Notes: generated from the letters alone by a model not told the origin. A DNA stretch of 64,000 nt from Apoderus coryli (GCA_911728435.2 OU452200.1:30953715-31017714), one strand, 5' to 3'; shown: positions 1-11,211, numbered from the stretch's first letter. Numbers and translations are program-made.

Positions 1-450
1 GTCTTAGGGGGTGCAGTAGACTGAGTTGGCACTGTGGGTTTAGTAGTTGGGACTGTAGCGTTAGTAGGAACAGTCGTCTTAGGGGGTGCAGTAGACTGAG
101 TTGGCACTGTGGGTATAGTAGTTGGGACTGTAGCGTTAGTAGGAACAGTCGTCTTAGGGGGTGCAGTAGACTGAGTTGGCACTGTGGGTTTAGTAGTTGG
201 TACTGTAGGGTTAGTAGGAACAGTCGTCTTAGTGGGTGCAGTAGACTGCGTTGGCTCAGTGGGTTTAGTTGGGACTGTCGGATTAGTAGGAACCGTCGTC
301 TTAGTCGGTGCCGTAGACTGGGTTGGCTCTGTAGCTTTAGTTGGGACTGTCGTCTTAGTCGTTGCTGTAGATTGGGCTGGCTCGGTGGGTTTAGTTGAGA
401 CTGTCGAGTTAGTTGGAACTGTCGTCTTAGTGGATGCTGTTGACTCAGTT
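1..450 (-). repeat. 75-bp coding minisatellite
   Basis: Direct repeats start at 1, 76, 151 and 226 and continue with increasing divergence to about 450. The 75-bp period equals 25 codons, so the repeat keeps the gene A frame. Copies nearest the window edge are almost identical and those near the splice site are more diverged, which suggests recent expansion toward the 3' side of the gene. Confidence 0.9.
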
Positions 451-544
451 GGTGCGGTAGTCTTGCTTGGGACTGTGGTCTGAGTTGAGATCGTAGGCAC
501 GATTGATACGGTGTGTGCAGCTGTACTTGTAGTTATAGAATTAT
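1..544 (-). CDS. Gene A, mucin-like Thr/Pro-rich exon (partial)
   Basis: On the minus strand an acceptor (TTTATGTTTTAG) ends at 545, and the frame that continues gene A's first exon (G + AT) stays open for 544 bases to the window edge. The product is almost entirely Thr, Pro, Ser and Lys with TVPT, STAP and KTT motifs, as in heavily O-glycosylated mucin-like stalks. Its first residues (DNSITTSTA) resemble the start of the gene C array exons (AKSVTTSTV), so the two are homologous. From about 450 down to 1 it becomes a regular 25-residue repeat. No stop is reached, so the exon is truncated by the window. The function is not recognised; a secreted or surface mucin-like protein is inferred from composition and the upstream signal/anchor exon. 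Confidence 0.75.
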
Positions 545-1184
545 CTAAAACATAAATTAAAGACTACTGAAAAAGTAGTTGATGCTTTCCCAAAATTCAT
601 TAAACTATTACAAATAGGAGTTGAAACGTAAATCATATAAATTTATAATAAAGCTTGGTGATGAGGTCAGAAGATAAGGGACGGTGAATGATGTAATATA
701 TTTATTTAACTAATTCTAAATTTCGAAAGTCTCTTTTTAAAAAATACCATTCTATTACAAATAAATTTAATTTCTCTTCAAACCAGTACAGTTCTCGAAA
801 AACATACAAGAGACCAAAACGTTTGTAAATTCAACAGAAATTCTAAATTATTATCTAATAGAAAGCAAAGGCGACTCGAGAAAAAAGTTCGAAAGGCCCA
901 AATTCAGTACGAACCCCAAACATGTATCACCCTGTAGGTTTTGAAAAATTCTCAATAACTTCTGATCTTGAGTTTTTGACGTGTAATAAGTCTAATAAAT
1001 TGTAATATTATTCCTAAAACTGTTGAAGAAAACTTTCAAAACCCCAAAAAAATCGAGAAACTTTGAGGCCCTGTATCTCATAAACAAAGCTTCCACGGAT
1101 ATTATGTTTGTATAAGATATTTACCTTAAAAAAATACATTCTATTAGTTAAAGCCCTGCTACAAAAGCCTGACCCACCCTGGTT

Positions 1185-2146
1185 ATACAGTGCCCGCGGA
1201 TATGTGAAACGACTTTTGTAAAAGACAAAACAAATGTGATGATCTGATGACGACCTGCTTGGTTTGAAACTAATTTGAGACATAATTTTAGTTTTGAAAA
1301 ATCAAGTATGCCTTTGAAATTTTGAAAATACTGATTTTTTAAACTAGTAAAGTATCCTTTCGGTTGAAGTTACCACAAAATGTTGTAAAGAAAATTTATT
1401 CAGAATCAAAAACTGAGTAACTGCACAAAATTTCAAAATCTTAAGCCTACTTTGATTTTTCCTTTTCTTTTCCTTGAAACAATGCGTTTCTGGCAGAAAA
1501 TACTACAACATGTTATTCAACAAAGTTGTTCAGAAAGGGAAGGCGAACAAGACAGTAAAATTTGAAATTTTGAATTTTATCTTTTTCAACATACAAATAA
1601 AAAAATTGCAAATATTTAATATGTATTTAATTAATTTAATTTAAATAAGAATTTGTAATAAATACAATTTGGAATAATAGACACTTATCTAATTAACAAA
1701 TTATTAAAAATCAAAAGAAAACAGAAAAAGGTAAAATTCAAAATATGGACAGACGGCTTCCAAATTTCATCTTATTCACGTTTCGTTCTAAATAACTTTC
1801 TTCAATAACATTTTGAAGTATCTGCTACGAGAAATGCACGTTTCCAACGAAAAAAGCCACAAAATGCAAAAAATCAAATTAGGCCTAGTAATTTTGTACA
1901 ATTACTCAGTTTTTCATTCTAAATAAGTTTTCCTAATAACATTTTGTCGTAAATTCAACCAAAAGGATACTTGACTAGTTTAGAGAATCAGTATTTTCAC
2001 AATTACCAAAGCATACCTACTTGATATTTCAAAACTACAATTATGTCTCAAATTAGTTTCAAACCAAGCAGACCTCGACCTCAGAAGATCAAATTTAAAC
2101 GAGAATTTTTTTGTCTTTCACATGAGTCGGGGAGACACTGTATACA
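1185..2146. repeat. Foldback (long inverted repeat)
   Basis: Arms of roughly 410 bp (about 1185-1595 and 1735-2146) are imperfect reverse complements around an AT-rich loop of about 140 bp. Anchor matches include 1263-1298 against 2029-2067. Short ORFs here are shadows. It resembles a non-autonomous foldback or long-TIR DNA transposon; no transposase is seen. Confidence 0.75.
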
Positions 2147-2394
2147 TTTGTCAGGTATAAGAAATGAAGTGTGAGAGATTTTCAATAGTATCCCTCTGAT
2201 ATTGACGTATGCCTCAACTTTATGATAAATTTCTTAAGCACGTTTGTTATCAAACAGCATGTTTGTGAGTTTTCATAAAATTATCTCCTTCATAATCAAT
2301 GTCGCTAGTATAGCTAAAAGTATGGAAATATGTTCAAAAACAAAACGAAAATAGCATAAGTGGAACCTTCTCAAGCTAAGAAAGAAGAAACAAC

Positions 2395-2800
2395 AATTAC
2401 GATTACGAGGATTTGCACAAAACCCAACGTTTAGGCAGTGCATTGACTTTCCTTGAGCGGTACCACAATGAAGGTGAAGATTTTTTAGACCAAATTGTTA
2501 CTGGTGACGAAACATGGGTGGCCTACGTCACACCAGAATCGAAACAACAATCCATGGAATGGCGACATTCATCATCACCCAAAAGAGTGAAGTTTAAGCA
2601 AACAATTTCTGCCCGGAAAATCATGTGCACAGTTTTTTGGGACAGAAACGGAGTATTGCTAGTGGAGTTTCTGCCTCGTAATGAGACAATCAATGCAGCG
2701 TCAGGCGGCAGAATTTTATGAGGAGGGTATTCAAAAACTGGTGCCACGTTATGACAAGTGCCTAAATATTCACGGAAATTATGTAGAAAAGTAGATTAAG
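2395..2800 (+). pseudogene. Mariner transposase relic, internally deleted
   Basis: The ORF at 2413-2721 carries the mariner middle region: LERYHNEGEDFL, the first catalytic Asp in VTGDETW, then SARKIMCTVFWDRNGVLLVEFLP. After NETINAA the reading shifts directly into a C-terminal tail (EEGIQKLVPRYDKCLN). The central part with the second and third catalytic Asp is missing. The N-terminal HTH region is also absent or degenerate. It cannot encode an active enzyme. It lies in the gene A intron on the opposite strand. Confidence 0.85.
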
Positions 2801-3296
2801 GTACAGGCTTTCATGTAAAAATAAAATTATTGCGATATCTTTGCACGTCTTTTTTTAATTCCAAAACGGTACTTACTTAAAAAACATGCCTCGTATTTAA
2901 CGTTTTCTGAAAAAAAAAAAAAACGCGAAGACCCTAATACCAATCCATAGGTTCTTAGTAAGTACACAGACTGGTATATAAGTTAGGAAATATTTCCATG
3001 ATTTAAGTTATAGCCACTTATTTGTTTAGTTCGCTGTATAAGATGACAAGTTAACTATAATAAAAGATATAAAATATTATCTATTGTCCCCCCTATACTA
3101 AATTTCGTTTATATGACTTAAATAAATATCTAGTAAGTATTCGAAAGATCTATCTACTCGTATATGTCTCAATATTCACTGTAGTGAATAATAAAAATTT
3201 TCACTATAGTGTATAACTATCATTATCCTTTTCGATGTGGGCATATAATCAATATTTTAAAGAAGTAGTCCATATTGAAGTAGAGTAGAATGATAT

Positions 3297-3546
3297 ACAA
3301 TTTGAAATAAAAGTCAATCTCCACAAAACGAGTTCCATAGATTCCTCGTACAAGTTTGTAAATTCCCACGTAATGAATTTATCACAATTTTAACATAACT
3401 TTATATACAATGAAGAATAGCTTTTTGTAATTTACTAACCACTGAGGATGGAGACTGGTGCTCCGAAACATGTATGGTTGAGAAAAGACTCATGCAGAAA
3501 TCTATTGAATTCGTTTTGTGGAGATTGACTTTTATTGCAAATTGTA
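3297..3546. repeat. Short hairpin element with ~45-bp inverted ends
   Basis: 3299-3343 and 3500-3544 are near-perfect reverse complements (about 40 of 45 positions). They enclose about 155 bases that include a hammerhead-like core at 3442-3468. The ends read AATAAAAGTCAATCTCCAC on the plus strand. The same flanking words recur diverged near 24500-24600. It may be a Penelope-like terminal structure or a derived non-autonomous element. Confidence 0.7.
3442..3468 (+). ncRNA. Hammerhead ribozyme-like core
   Basis: CTGAGGA (3442-3448) fits the CUGANGA core. A helix II of GGAG/CTCC (3450-3453 with 3461-3464) closes a 7-nt loop, and GAAA follows at 3465-3468. This is the arrangement of type I hammerheads reported in Penelope-like elements. 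Helices I and III and the cleavage triplet are not convincingly defined by eye, so activity is unproven. Confidence 0.45.
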
Positions 3547-3765
3547 TATATAATCAATATATTATTTAAAAATATGTTAATATTTATTTTGTTGATATTT
3601 CGCAAGAATAACTTTGAAAACTGTGTCGATACCCGAACCTAAATTTATTGAAAATAATTTAATTAGTATAATCACACAAAAAATCCGAAATAGTATATGC
3701 ATATTTCGATTTGGTAGAAATTTTACAAGGCGCAACTATATTCCCTATATTTATTTATTATTTAC

Positions 3766-3913
3766 CCGTAGTAGATTTTTCTAAATCCTCAATTTCTGCC
3801 TTTAGGTTACCATTATCAACTCCCAAAACAATTGTAGAAACTCCTAGAGCTGTAGACGAAGCAATTAAGAGCACTAAAATTTTATGGCTAAGGAGCCAAC
3901 CGATAAACGTCAT
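3766..3913 (-). CDS. Gene A first exon: signal/anchor N-terminus
   Basis: The exon has 49 codons plus one base, from ATG at 3913 to a donor ACGG|GTAAAT. It encodes MTFIGWLLSHKI, a hydrophobic segment (about residues 12-32) and a charged stalk ending EDLEKSTT. The start is chosen because the MTF beginning, the length, the HKI motif and the phase-1 donor are shared with exons at 10331-10481 and 58158-58305. The terminal G joins AT at 544 to continue an open Thr-rich frame. The protein is predicted to be secreted or a type II membrane protein with a mucin-like ectodomain. No named family is recognised. Confidence 0.75.
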
Positions 3914-4480
3914 TTTTACTACGTGTGAAGAACACGAATATGAATTCTACAATAAATATGTTTTTGTAGTGTATTGAGATATGAAGATAAATATGATAAT
4001 ATAAGTAATCAATTATATGACATATATCCCTTTTAAATACAGGTTATATGGGTATTAGAAGATAAAACAGATTTATATTACGTGTACTTCTTAAATTTTT
4101 TATAATAAAAAGTATTTAGCGATTAATCAAATTTTATGACAGATTTGACATAAAAGTATGTGGAAAATGAATTACAGTACAGACATTCAATCTAGTAATA
4201 TCCTTTAAGTACCAGCCACAGTGACTCATAAACAGTAGGCAATTCTTTATTAACGTCGAAACATATAGAATCATTGCTAAAAACTATTCTAGCTGCTAAA
4301 TTGATCTGATTACTTCGAACGACGCACTCAAATCAATGTGTACGAATAATATACTTGATGACGTTGAAATTGTAACATCAAACAAATGTGAAAAGAGTTT
4401 AAAAAAAATGGTGCTGTGTTTCCTCATGAAAACCGGTCATGTCGCAACTGTGGCTCTATAAAAACAGAAGACCGTTAATT

Positions 4481-4850
4481 CAGGTTGGTATACGACCATT
4501 TGTTTCCCGAAGTTTTCGGTAAATTGAGACAAACCAATCCAAAACCACGAATCGCGTTGTATCACGACAATGTGAGCTCACACACATCACTTGTAACAAA
4601 CGAGTATTTGCACACAGAAAAGATCGAATTGATTGGTCGTCCATCTTACAACCCCGACTTCGCACTCAATGATTTCTTCTGATTTCCACTAATTAAAGAT
4701 AAACTGCGTGCAGAAAGATTTTCATCGCCCGAAGACGCGGTTGAGACCTCCAAAAACCATGTTTGAGCGCTATCATCTTCTGACTGGACAAAGTGTTTTG
4801 AAGGGTGGTTTCATCGCATGCAAAAAGAAGAATATTTTGAAAAGCAATAA
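4481..4850 (+). pseudogene. Mariner transposase C-terminal relic
   Basis: Reading 4485-4682 shows YHDNVSSHTS (second catalytic Asp region) and RPSYNPDFALNDFF (third catalytic region of mariner). It then continues past a stop into FPLIKDKLRAERFSSPEDAV and DWTKCFEGWFHRMQKEEYF. In-frame stops and the lack of the N-terminal half make it dead. It is not contiguous with the relic at 2395-2800 and is a separate insertion. Confidence 0.85.
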
Positions 4851-5339
4851 AAATATTTCTATTCTCAATACATAAATAGCTACCATCGTAAATTACCGCT
4901 TAAATGGTTTTCAGTATATGAGGTAATATATGGATCAGATGGACAATATTTTGCATACAATCTGTAATTACGGTGTAGTATTTTCTTGATAGGTAAAAAC
5001 ATATGTATGCACAACATAGAAAGTGAATTTAGAATTTTCCGATGAGACCAATCTGTAACCGCTATCGAAAATGTTATGTACAAATTTAGAGAGCAAAGCA
5101 AAATAACTACTCCACTGTCTAGTACCACGACTGGCATTGAATTACAAGCACAAGTTTTCTCAATAAATACTAAAATGAATATTTTATTTAGCTTTTTCGC
5201 ATCAAATCAACTGAGTATACAAGTACAACAAAAAACCAAATAAATCATTGAAATACAATCAAAAAATATATAATTTATGTCATATATTGAGAAATTCCGT
5301 AAAAAGTTATTTCGAATTTGTCCGCAAAAAGTCTTCAAT

Positions 5340-5744
5340 TCGAATCGGAGTTCTTTAATGGAATGCTCGATGAAGCATCAAATGCATATAAATCCTGCAA
5401 AATCAATTTTGCTACTGTTTGGGAAAAATAAAATCACTGCTAAGGAATCATTTAAGGTCAAGATTGATGGCAAAATAATTCCTTGCAAATCCTCGGCAAA
5501 AAGTTTAGGTTTAGAAATTGATAGAGACTTAAGATTCAGCCAACACATATCAGCTAATTTAAATAAAGGATACACTAATTTAAAACTACTTTACCCCCAC
5601 CGTCATACTTTGCCTAATTCTTAAAAATTAAACTGACAGATGCGCTGATCCTAAGCTTGTTAAACTACTGTGACGTATTATATGGACCGTGCTTGTCGAG
5701 TCATGATAAAAATCGCATTCAACGTCTGCAGAAGTGCTGCTTAA
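5340..5744 (+). pseudogene. LINE reverse transcriptase C-terminal part, left half
   Basis: This is the post-RT region of a jockey/CR1-like non-LTR retrotransposon (HINPAKS, LLFGKNK, SLGLEIDRDLRF, LLYPHRH, NYCDVLYGPCL, NRIQRLQKCCL). It is 5'-truncated near 5340 and carries a stop and frame shift near 5624-5660. The ORF is cut at TTAA 5741-5744 by a piggyBac element and resumes at 8281. The LINE at 37078-42383 (minus strand) is the same family and supplies the template for this reading. Confidence 0.85.
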
Positions 5745-8280
5745 CTCTTTTCGGCACAGAATTTTGCTACTCATTCGTACCTATGCAGCACAGTAAAAAA
5801 AAGTATTTAATAATTAAAAATTTTTTAGCCAAAATATGAGATACGTATTAGAATAAGTCAGAAATGATGATTTTCCAAACCTCATTATGTCAATTTGACA
5901 GCTACAGTGTGGTACAACGTATGTACCAGTATGCCGGTAAGAACAAAATATAAAACGAATCATGTTTCTTATTAAACCAGATTTATTACAAAAAAAAAGA
6001 ATAAGTTACAAAAAAAGCAATATTTAGTTTTTGTGGTACTCCTGAAAACAACTTTTTTCTTTGCCGAGACTTAAGGGTTCCTTGCATATGGTACAGGACC
6101 ATTCAGTACGAACTTGGTGTGCTCTTGTACTGCACCTAGCACATCGTCTTCTAGTGGAGCGGGCTGGTTGATGATCAGCTGATGTGAACCTTATTTCATT
6201 GGGAATGCATCGTGTTTTCTTCTTTTCAGGTTCGCTGTTAGTGGAGCATCGTAATATAGAATTAACCTCAACGTATCTCTCTGCAACTAGCCCATGCACA
6301 ACTTTACGGCGAAAGTCCTTTAGGGTTATTTTAGGAAGACCTCTCAATTTGTACAGAATGTAAGCATTAACAACGCAACAATCGATGAAATGGAAGAAAA
6401 TCCTCATCCACCACTTTTTACTTTTTCTATCAATTTCATACGTAGTTTTCAATTGATCAAACCTGTCTACAAAATTCATGTTCTTATTATAATCTATCAG
6501 AATGGTCGGACAAGTCACATCCTTTTATGACCCAGCCTTTTGCTTTCTTTGTACGGTACTGGTCTCTCTTGGATTGTGATAATTGATCAAAAAATTAACG
6601 ATCCTTTTATCCTTCCACTTAAAAAAGCTGATTCCGTCATTACTTGTTGAATATAAATAATCTCCTTGCTTGAGACTCTTTTCTGGGATTCTGGGAAGAT
6701 ATTTTCGGTTCGCAATCACTGTACCGCAAGAGAAAATTTGTCTCTCTTTTAAGGCGATTAGCAAGTCATAAGAATTGAAGAAATTGTCAAAGAATAGCAA
6801 ATGGTTTTTGTTTTCAAGGCCTTCGGTAAGTCTAAGGACGACTTTTCCTCCCAGGGATTTCTCAACGTAATCCTCGCTTTTTCCGGTATACAAATCAAAA
6901 TCATACATGTAAGCGTGTTCGTCTGCGAGTGTCCAAACTTTATAACCTCGTTTCTTAGGTTTTTTCGGTAAATATTGTTTCATGGTACTGCGTCCTTTAT
7001 ATTTTATCATGGATTCATCAATAGCGATAGATTTGGAAACGAAGTAATATTTTTTTAAATTGACTTTCAGTTTTTCGAGAAAGGGTTTAATTTTGTAAAT
7101 TTTATCAAAATCTGGTTCTCCTTTTTTAGGCATTTGTTGATTGTTATTTAAATGAATATGACCAAGAAGCCACCCAAATCTATTTACGGGCATGAATTGA
7201 GAAATGTATTCGTCATGCAGGGCTTCCTCATTGGACCAATAATCTCTATAAATTGGTAATGGCTAAATTCCCATTAGCAGATTAAGTCCAAGAAAGCATT
7301 TTATTTCTTTTACAGTAGTAGGATTATATTTTTTATTTATTCGTTGATATTCCTGTTGCGCATATAAGTTCGTCTGGAATGTCATATTTTCCAACATTTC
7401 ATTGGAAATAAACAAATTGAAAAAAAAGTAAGGATTCAACAAAGCTTCATCTTTTTCAAGCACTTCTTGGCATAAACCAGATTTCTCAGTAAACGGCAAA
7501 ACTGTCGCAATATTTACCACATTTCCTTCTGACCATGACATACGGGACCTTTTTTATTTTCATTCATCTGTGTGTTGTGATTTACATACCTTGATAAGGG
7601 AATATCATCATCACTAAAGTCATCATCAGGTAATAACTGTAAATTTATATTTTGAGGTTGAAAATCTACGTCGATTTCGTCGTCATCCGACTCATTCAAG
7701 TCGATGGATTCAGCATCACTTGGGATTCCAATTGTTTCCAACTCATCAAATAGCTGTTCTGTTGTCATACTCACCAATTTATCATAATAACGTGGTGAAC
7801 TCATTTTCTCTTTTGAAACCGCAACACCTGAAAATTTCAACTTTGTTGAATATTACTGCATAGTGGTACGATTTCCGGATCGGATATTAGTGTCAAAATA
7901 TACCAAAAAAGAATTAAGACTACGAAAAACATTTTTTCTAATAAGAACACAAACAACAACGAACTAAAATATTCAAAAAACAACATTACAATACTTACCA
8001 TTTGAAAAATAAACGTTCAAGAAATGTCAAGAATGCAAACACTCGCTTTTTCAGATATAATGTTGCACCGGACAAGTTCAAACAGATATTGTTCCAAAAA
8101 AACTAATCAAATAGTTACCTTACACCCTACGCAGGTGGGGAGAGATGTGGTATAATAACGGTGTCGCTGTGCTTTACAGTACAGAAGTTTGTTTAGGTGG
8201 TACACTTTATGCACCCGTGTGCCGCAACTTAGTATTTTCATGTGGTACAATTTTTATACCCATGTGCCGGAAAGAGTTAA
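5741..8280 (-). mobile_element. piggyBac-type transposon with TTAA duplication
   Basis: The element occupies 5745-8276, flanked by TTAA at 5741-5744 and 8277-8280. The ends are inverted: CTCTTTTCGGCACA on the left and CTCTTTCCGGCACA (reverse complement) on the right. Removing it with one TTAA restores the LINE reading QKCCL|RYIYGIRKF, which matches the related LINE at 37416-37907. Subterminal TGTGGTACA and GTGCCG words recur near both ends. The transposase lies on the minus strand. The evidence for the insertion and its exact ends is direct. Confidence 0.95.
6024..7840 (-). pseudogene. piggyBac transposase, disrupted
   Basis: Four pieces follow one another on the minus strand: 7840-7514 (acidic N-terminus), 7541-7263, 7193-6525 and 6518-6024. 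The three catalytic Asp positions are present: SIAIDESMIKYKG, LLFFDNFFNS and NMNFVDRFDQ. A Cys-rich C-terminal finger (CARCSTRAH, CTICKEP) follows, as in the family. A frame shift near 7530, stops near 7260 and a break near 6520 split the roughly 600-residue ORF, so the copy is inactive though little decayed. The decay is modest compared with the mariner relics nearby, so the insertion is probably the younger event. Confidence 0.92.
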
Positions 8281-8913
8281 GGTACATCTATGGCATCCGC
8301 AAGTTTGATCCAGTCTCACATATGCTGAAGCCGTCAAGGTGGTTGGATATGGAGAGCCGGAGGAGATTCCACTCTTCCTGTTTGTTTCATTCGGTAGTAA
8401 CACTCAACAATCCTCCTTACAATAAAATTTGCTTCAGATCTGATGTCCACACACTCAATCTTCGGTTAAGGGTCTTTTGTTGACTGCACTATTTCTCAGA
8501 TCTTTTTCATTTTGTATCTATGCTATGTATAATAAGCTGCCCACACGATTAAAGGATTTAAGCTGCGCTCGTTTCAGGAACTTCTATCGAAATCTCCTTT
8601 TAGACAATATGTGAAGTGGATTTTTTTTCAGTGCTTTGATTTTGCATTATTTGCTTATTTTAGTATTTCGATTGTGAAATACAGGGTCTCACCTGATAAT
8701 TATTGCATAATGCGTAATATGGAGGATTTTTTTTAAATTTATTTATTTTTCTTTAATTTAAATAGAAGTTAAGTTTAGTTTAATGCTCGGGTCAGAATAT
8801 CATATCAGTATTCCTGCCTTCTGACCCTTTTCGTAATCACTTTTGTACCTTGTCTTTATGTGTTCATATTATATGGTATTGTAATTTGATTGCGAATAAA
8901 AAGATTATTATTA
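8281..8913 (+). pseudogene. LINE C-terminal part, right half, with 3' tail
   Basis: This continues the LINE interrupted at 5744: LRYIYGIRKFDPVSHML, SRWLDMESRRRFHSS and the RSDVHTLNLRLR block. A stop follows at 8481-8483, then remnants of the C-terminus and a 3'UTR. It ends in a short run of TTA triplets near 8905. The tail type matches the LINE at 37078. It is non-functional. Confidence 0.85.
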
Positions 8914-9285
8914 TGCTTAAATAGAATTTGGAGTGAGGCTACTCAGTTTATTCACATGAGTTTATTTAAGTAAAATATCTATTACAATTAATTTGTTTAA
9001 TTTTTATTTATTAAAAAATCAATATCACAAATAAGAAATCACTAGAACAAACAACAAAACTTCACAGAAATATTAAATATTAAAGCTATAGGTATAAAAT
9101 AAATAATATGCTGATATAAAAATTCAATTTGCTTAACCAAACAAACATGTTATTAATAACGGTTTTGTTGAGCAACTTCATATCTTCCAATGTTGTTGTA
9201 TTCATTATTATAGGTATATTTGTTTTAGATATCTAAAAAATAAAAAAAATAATAACACACTCCAGTTTGAACATAATATGTAAGT

Positions 9286-9880
9286 TTATTCAGTATACAT
9301 TTTTGCTCTAGTTACACAAATATCTATATACAATGTCACTGCCACTGGGCAATTCCTCAAGCGGGTTGAGATTGGAGCTGAATGGTGATGTGACTGAGCG
9401 TTGAGATACTTGTAAATGTGTGTTGGCTTCCTATATACTGAATAACCGAACGACATATTTGGTTTGCGACTAATAAGGTTTAAAAATGGCCACTTGTTTT
9501 CTTGAATTTCTTTTGTTAACCGGATATTACAATGGACAGAATTTATATCGTTAAGAAAATCCTGAGGCCAGACTATGAAAATGTCATTAATATATATCTC
9601 TTCCATATTTTTGGTTTAAGTGGGTAAGATCTTATGACTTGAACTTCGAAATTTTCCATAAATTTGTTGGCTATGAGATAGTGAGTGGAGAGCCCATGGC
9701 CGCGCCGGATATTCGCTCAAATATTTGGCCGTTAAATATGAAATAAGTTGTGGAAAGGCATTTTTCTTGAGTAGCAATATGTCTGCGCGTAGATTGTTAT
9801 CTGAGATGTTACTTATGATGTTTAATGTGTCTGGGATTGGAACTTTTGTGGATTTATCCAGAAGCATTGTTTCTATAAGT
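9286..9880 (-). pseudogene. Penelope-like element reverse transcriptase relic
   Basis: The minus ORF 9606-9286 reads YINDIFIVWPQDF, then LNSVHCNIRLTKEI, WPFLNLISRKP and VYRKPTHIYKYLNAQSHHH. This series is typical of Penelope-like RTs after the catalytic box (YxDD changed to YIND here). Upstream, split across frames, are MGSPL and other pieces (up to about 9880) of the preceding RT motif. Frame shifts and stops make it dead. The N-terminal RT and the GIY-YIG domain are not seen. It sits between the gene B first exon and the piggyBac region. Confidence 0.8.
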
Positions 9881-10330
9881 ATAATTTGTGTAGTGTATGT
9901 TTTTAGAAACAGCCAAATTAATGTAATTAGAGGTGTAACTTTAAGTTACTGTGTATAAAACAGAATTACCTTTAGCAGGTCTTTATTACCTTTAATTAAC
10001 TTATTTGAGCCCTTGAAAAAGATAGTAGAAATATACTGGGCCTTCTGTCGCTTCTAACTCGAGTTGCCCTTGATCATTTGAGGGTTACCACACATAATTC
10101 GCAGGGTAGTGATATTATATATTTAACTTAAGTATATATCAAAAATTTGAACGAGTACTATCAATGTGGCTAAAGTAGAGTAGACAGGCTACAAGACGAC
10201 CTCTTAAGATAACAATACGTAAATGTAAAAATCGCAAAAACGTAGATTTGTGTATATGCCCTTTTGGCACGAAGCCAATATCAGTAAACTGAAAAACGGT
10301 ATATAAATGTGATAGTATTAGTTTATTTAC

Positions 10331-10481
10331 CTGCAATTGTTTTGTTTTTTAAATCGTCAATTTTTGATCTCAGGTCTGCATTATCAACAACAAACACTAT
10401 CGTGCTGACAGCAAAACCTAAACATACAGCTGCAAATATCACTGTAATTTTATGTTGAAAAATCCAAGATGTGAACGTCAT
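10331..10481 (-). CDS. Gene B first exon: signal/anchor N-terminus
   Basis: The exon has 50 codons plus one base, from ATG at 10481 to a donor TGCAG|GTAAAT. It encodes MTFTSWIFQHKI, a hydrophobic stretch (about residues 12-33), then VDNADLRSKIDDL and a short polar end. It is a clear paralogue of the exons at 3766-3913 and 58158-58305: same start, spacing, donor and phase. I find no Thr-rich exon between here and the gene A first exon. The partner may have been lost, may be a very short terminal exon near 9026-9041 (acceptor GTTTGTTCTAG then five codons), or transcripts may read through to gene A's exon at 544. Confidence 0.65.
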
Positions 10482-10499
10482 TTTCAACAACAAAAAAAT

Positions 10500-11190
10500 T
10501 ATTAAATGGAGTAGCTAAGAAATCTATCTGGTGATTATTCTGTCCATAACATGTATTGCAAGCAATCATAATCGAGATTTATATAAGTATCTTAATCCTT
10601 TTCTTTTTTATCAATTTTGTTATCAAATCCCTATCATATTATTTTGATTGCAACCTATGGCAATTGAAAAAAATCGAATTACATACTCAAGTTGTAAACG
10701 TCTTAAGAGGGGAATCTGAAATGGTTACTTACAAAAATGTCCGATGGTGGCGCTAGTGAATCTCATTGAATATCAAATTATTCATTTCTTACCTTAGAGT
10801 AATTTTCTAGAATATTTTAATACATTCTTCTCCTCAATAGGTGTCGCCAAAAATTAATACATAGTGGCACAAAATATCATATTTCTATTTTGCGTAAATT
10901 ATTTTCACATTCTTTTTTGTGCTAGCATTCTTATACGTTCGATGCTTATCTTCGCTTAGACCAGTTATAGTTATATACTATTATACATAAAAAGGATGAA
11001 TGTAAAAAAACTGGTTTTATTTACGATAAATAGTCAAGATTTTTAAATATTTTCAACATATTATTTTTTTGCCAAGCCTCTAAATTTTCACAAATTGATG
11101 ATTTGTGTGAAAACCGTAAAACATAGGTATATGACACCTTAAACTGAATCCCAGTTATTTTTGAGGGACTATTAAATACTCCAATACAGG
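10500..11190. other. Noncoding stretch, nothing recognised
   Basis: AT-rich sequence upstream of the gene B first exon. The 66-codon ORF at 10556-10756 has no family resemblance that I can see. Any promoter of gene B should lie here, but I do not see a distinct TATA or initiator that I would call. Confidence 0.4.
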
Positions 11191-11211
11191 GTGTTCTATT
11201 TAAAAAACCAG

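Larger units (their letters stand above)
545..3765 (-). other. Gene A intron, filled with repeats
   Basis: This interval between the gene A first exon and the mucin-like exon is bounded by GTAAAT at 3765 and TTTTAG at 545. It holds a foldback (1185-2146), a mariner relic (2395-2800) and a hairpin element with a hammerhead-like core (3297-3546). I see no further Thr-rich exon in it. The remaining sequence is AT-rich without recognisable coding. Confidence 0.6.

Noticed and set aside
184..483. Plus-strand 99-codon Val/Gly-rich ORF
   Set aside because: It is the antisense shadow of the gene A Thr/Pro exon; splice site and phase support the minus strand.
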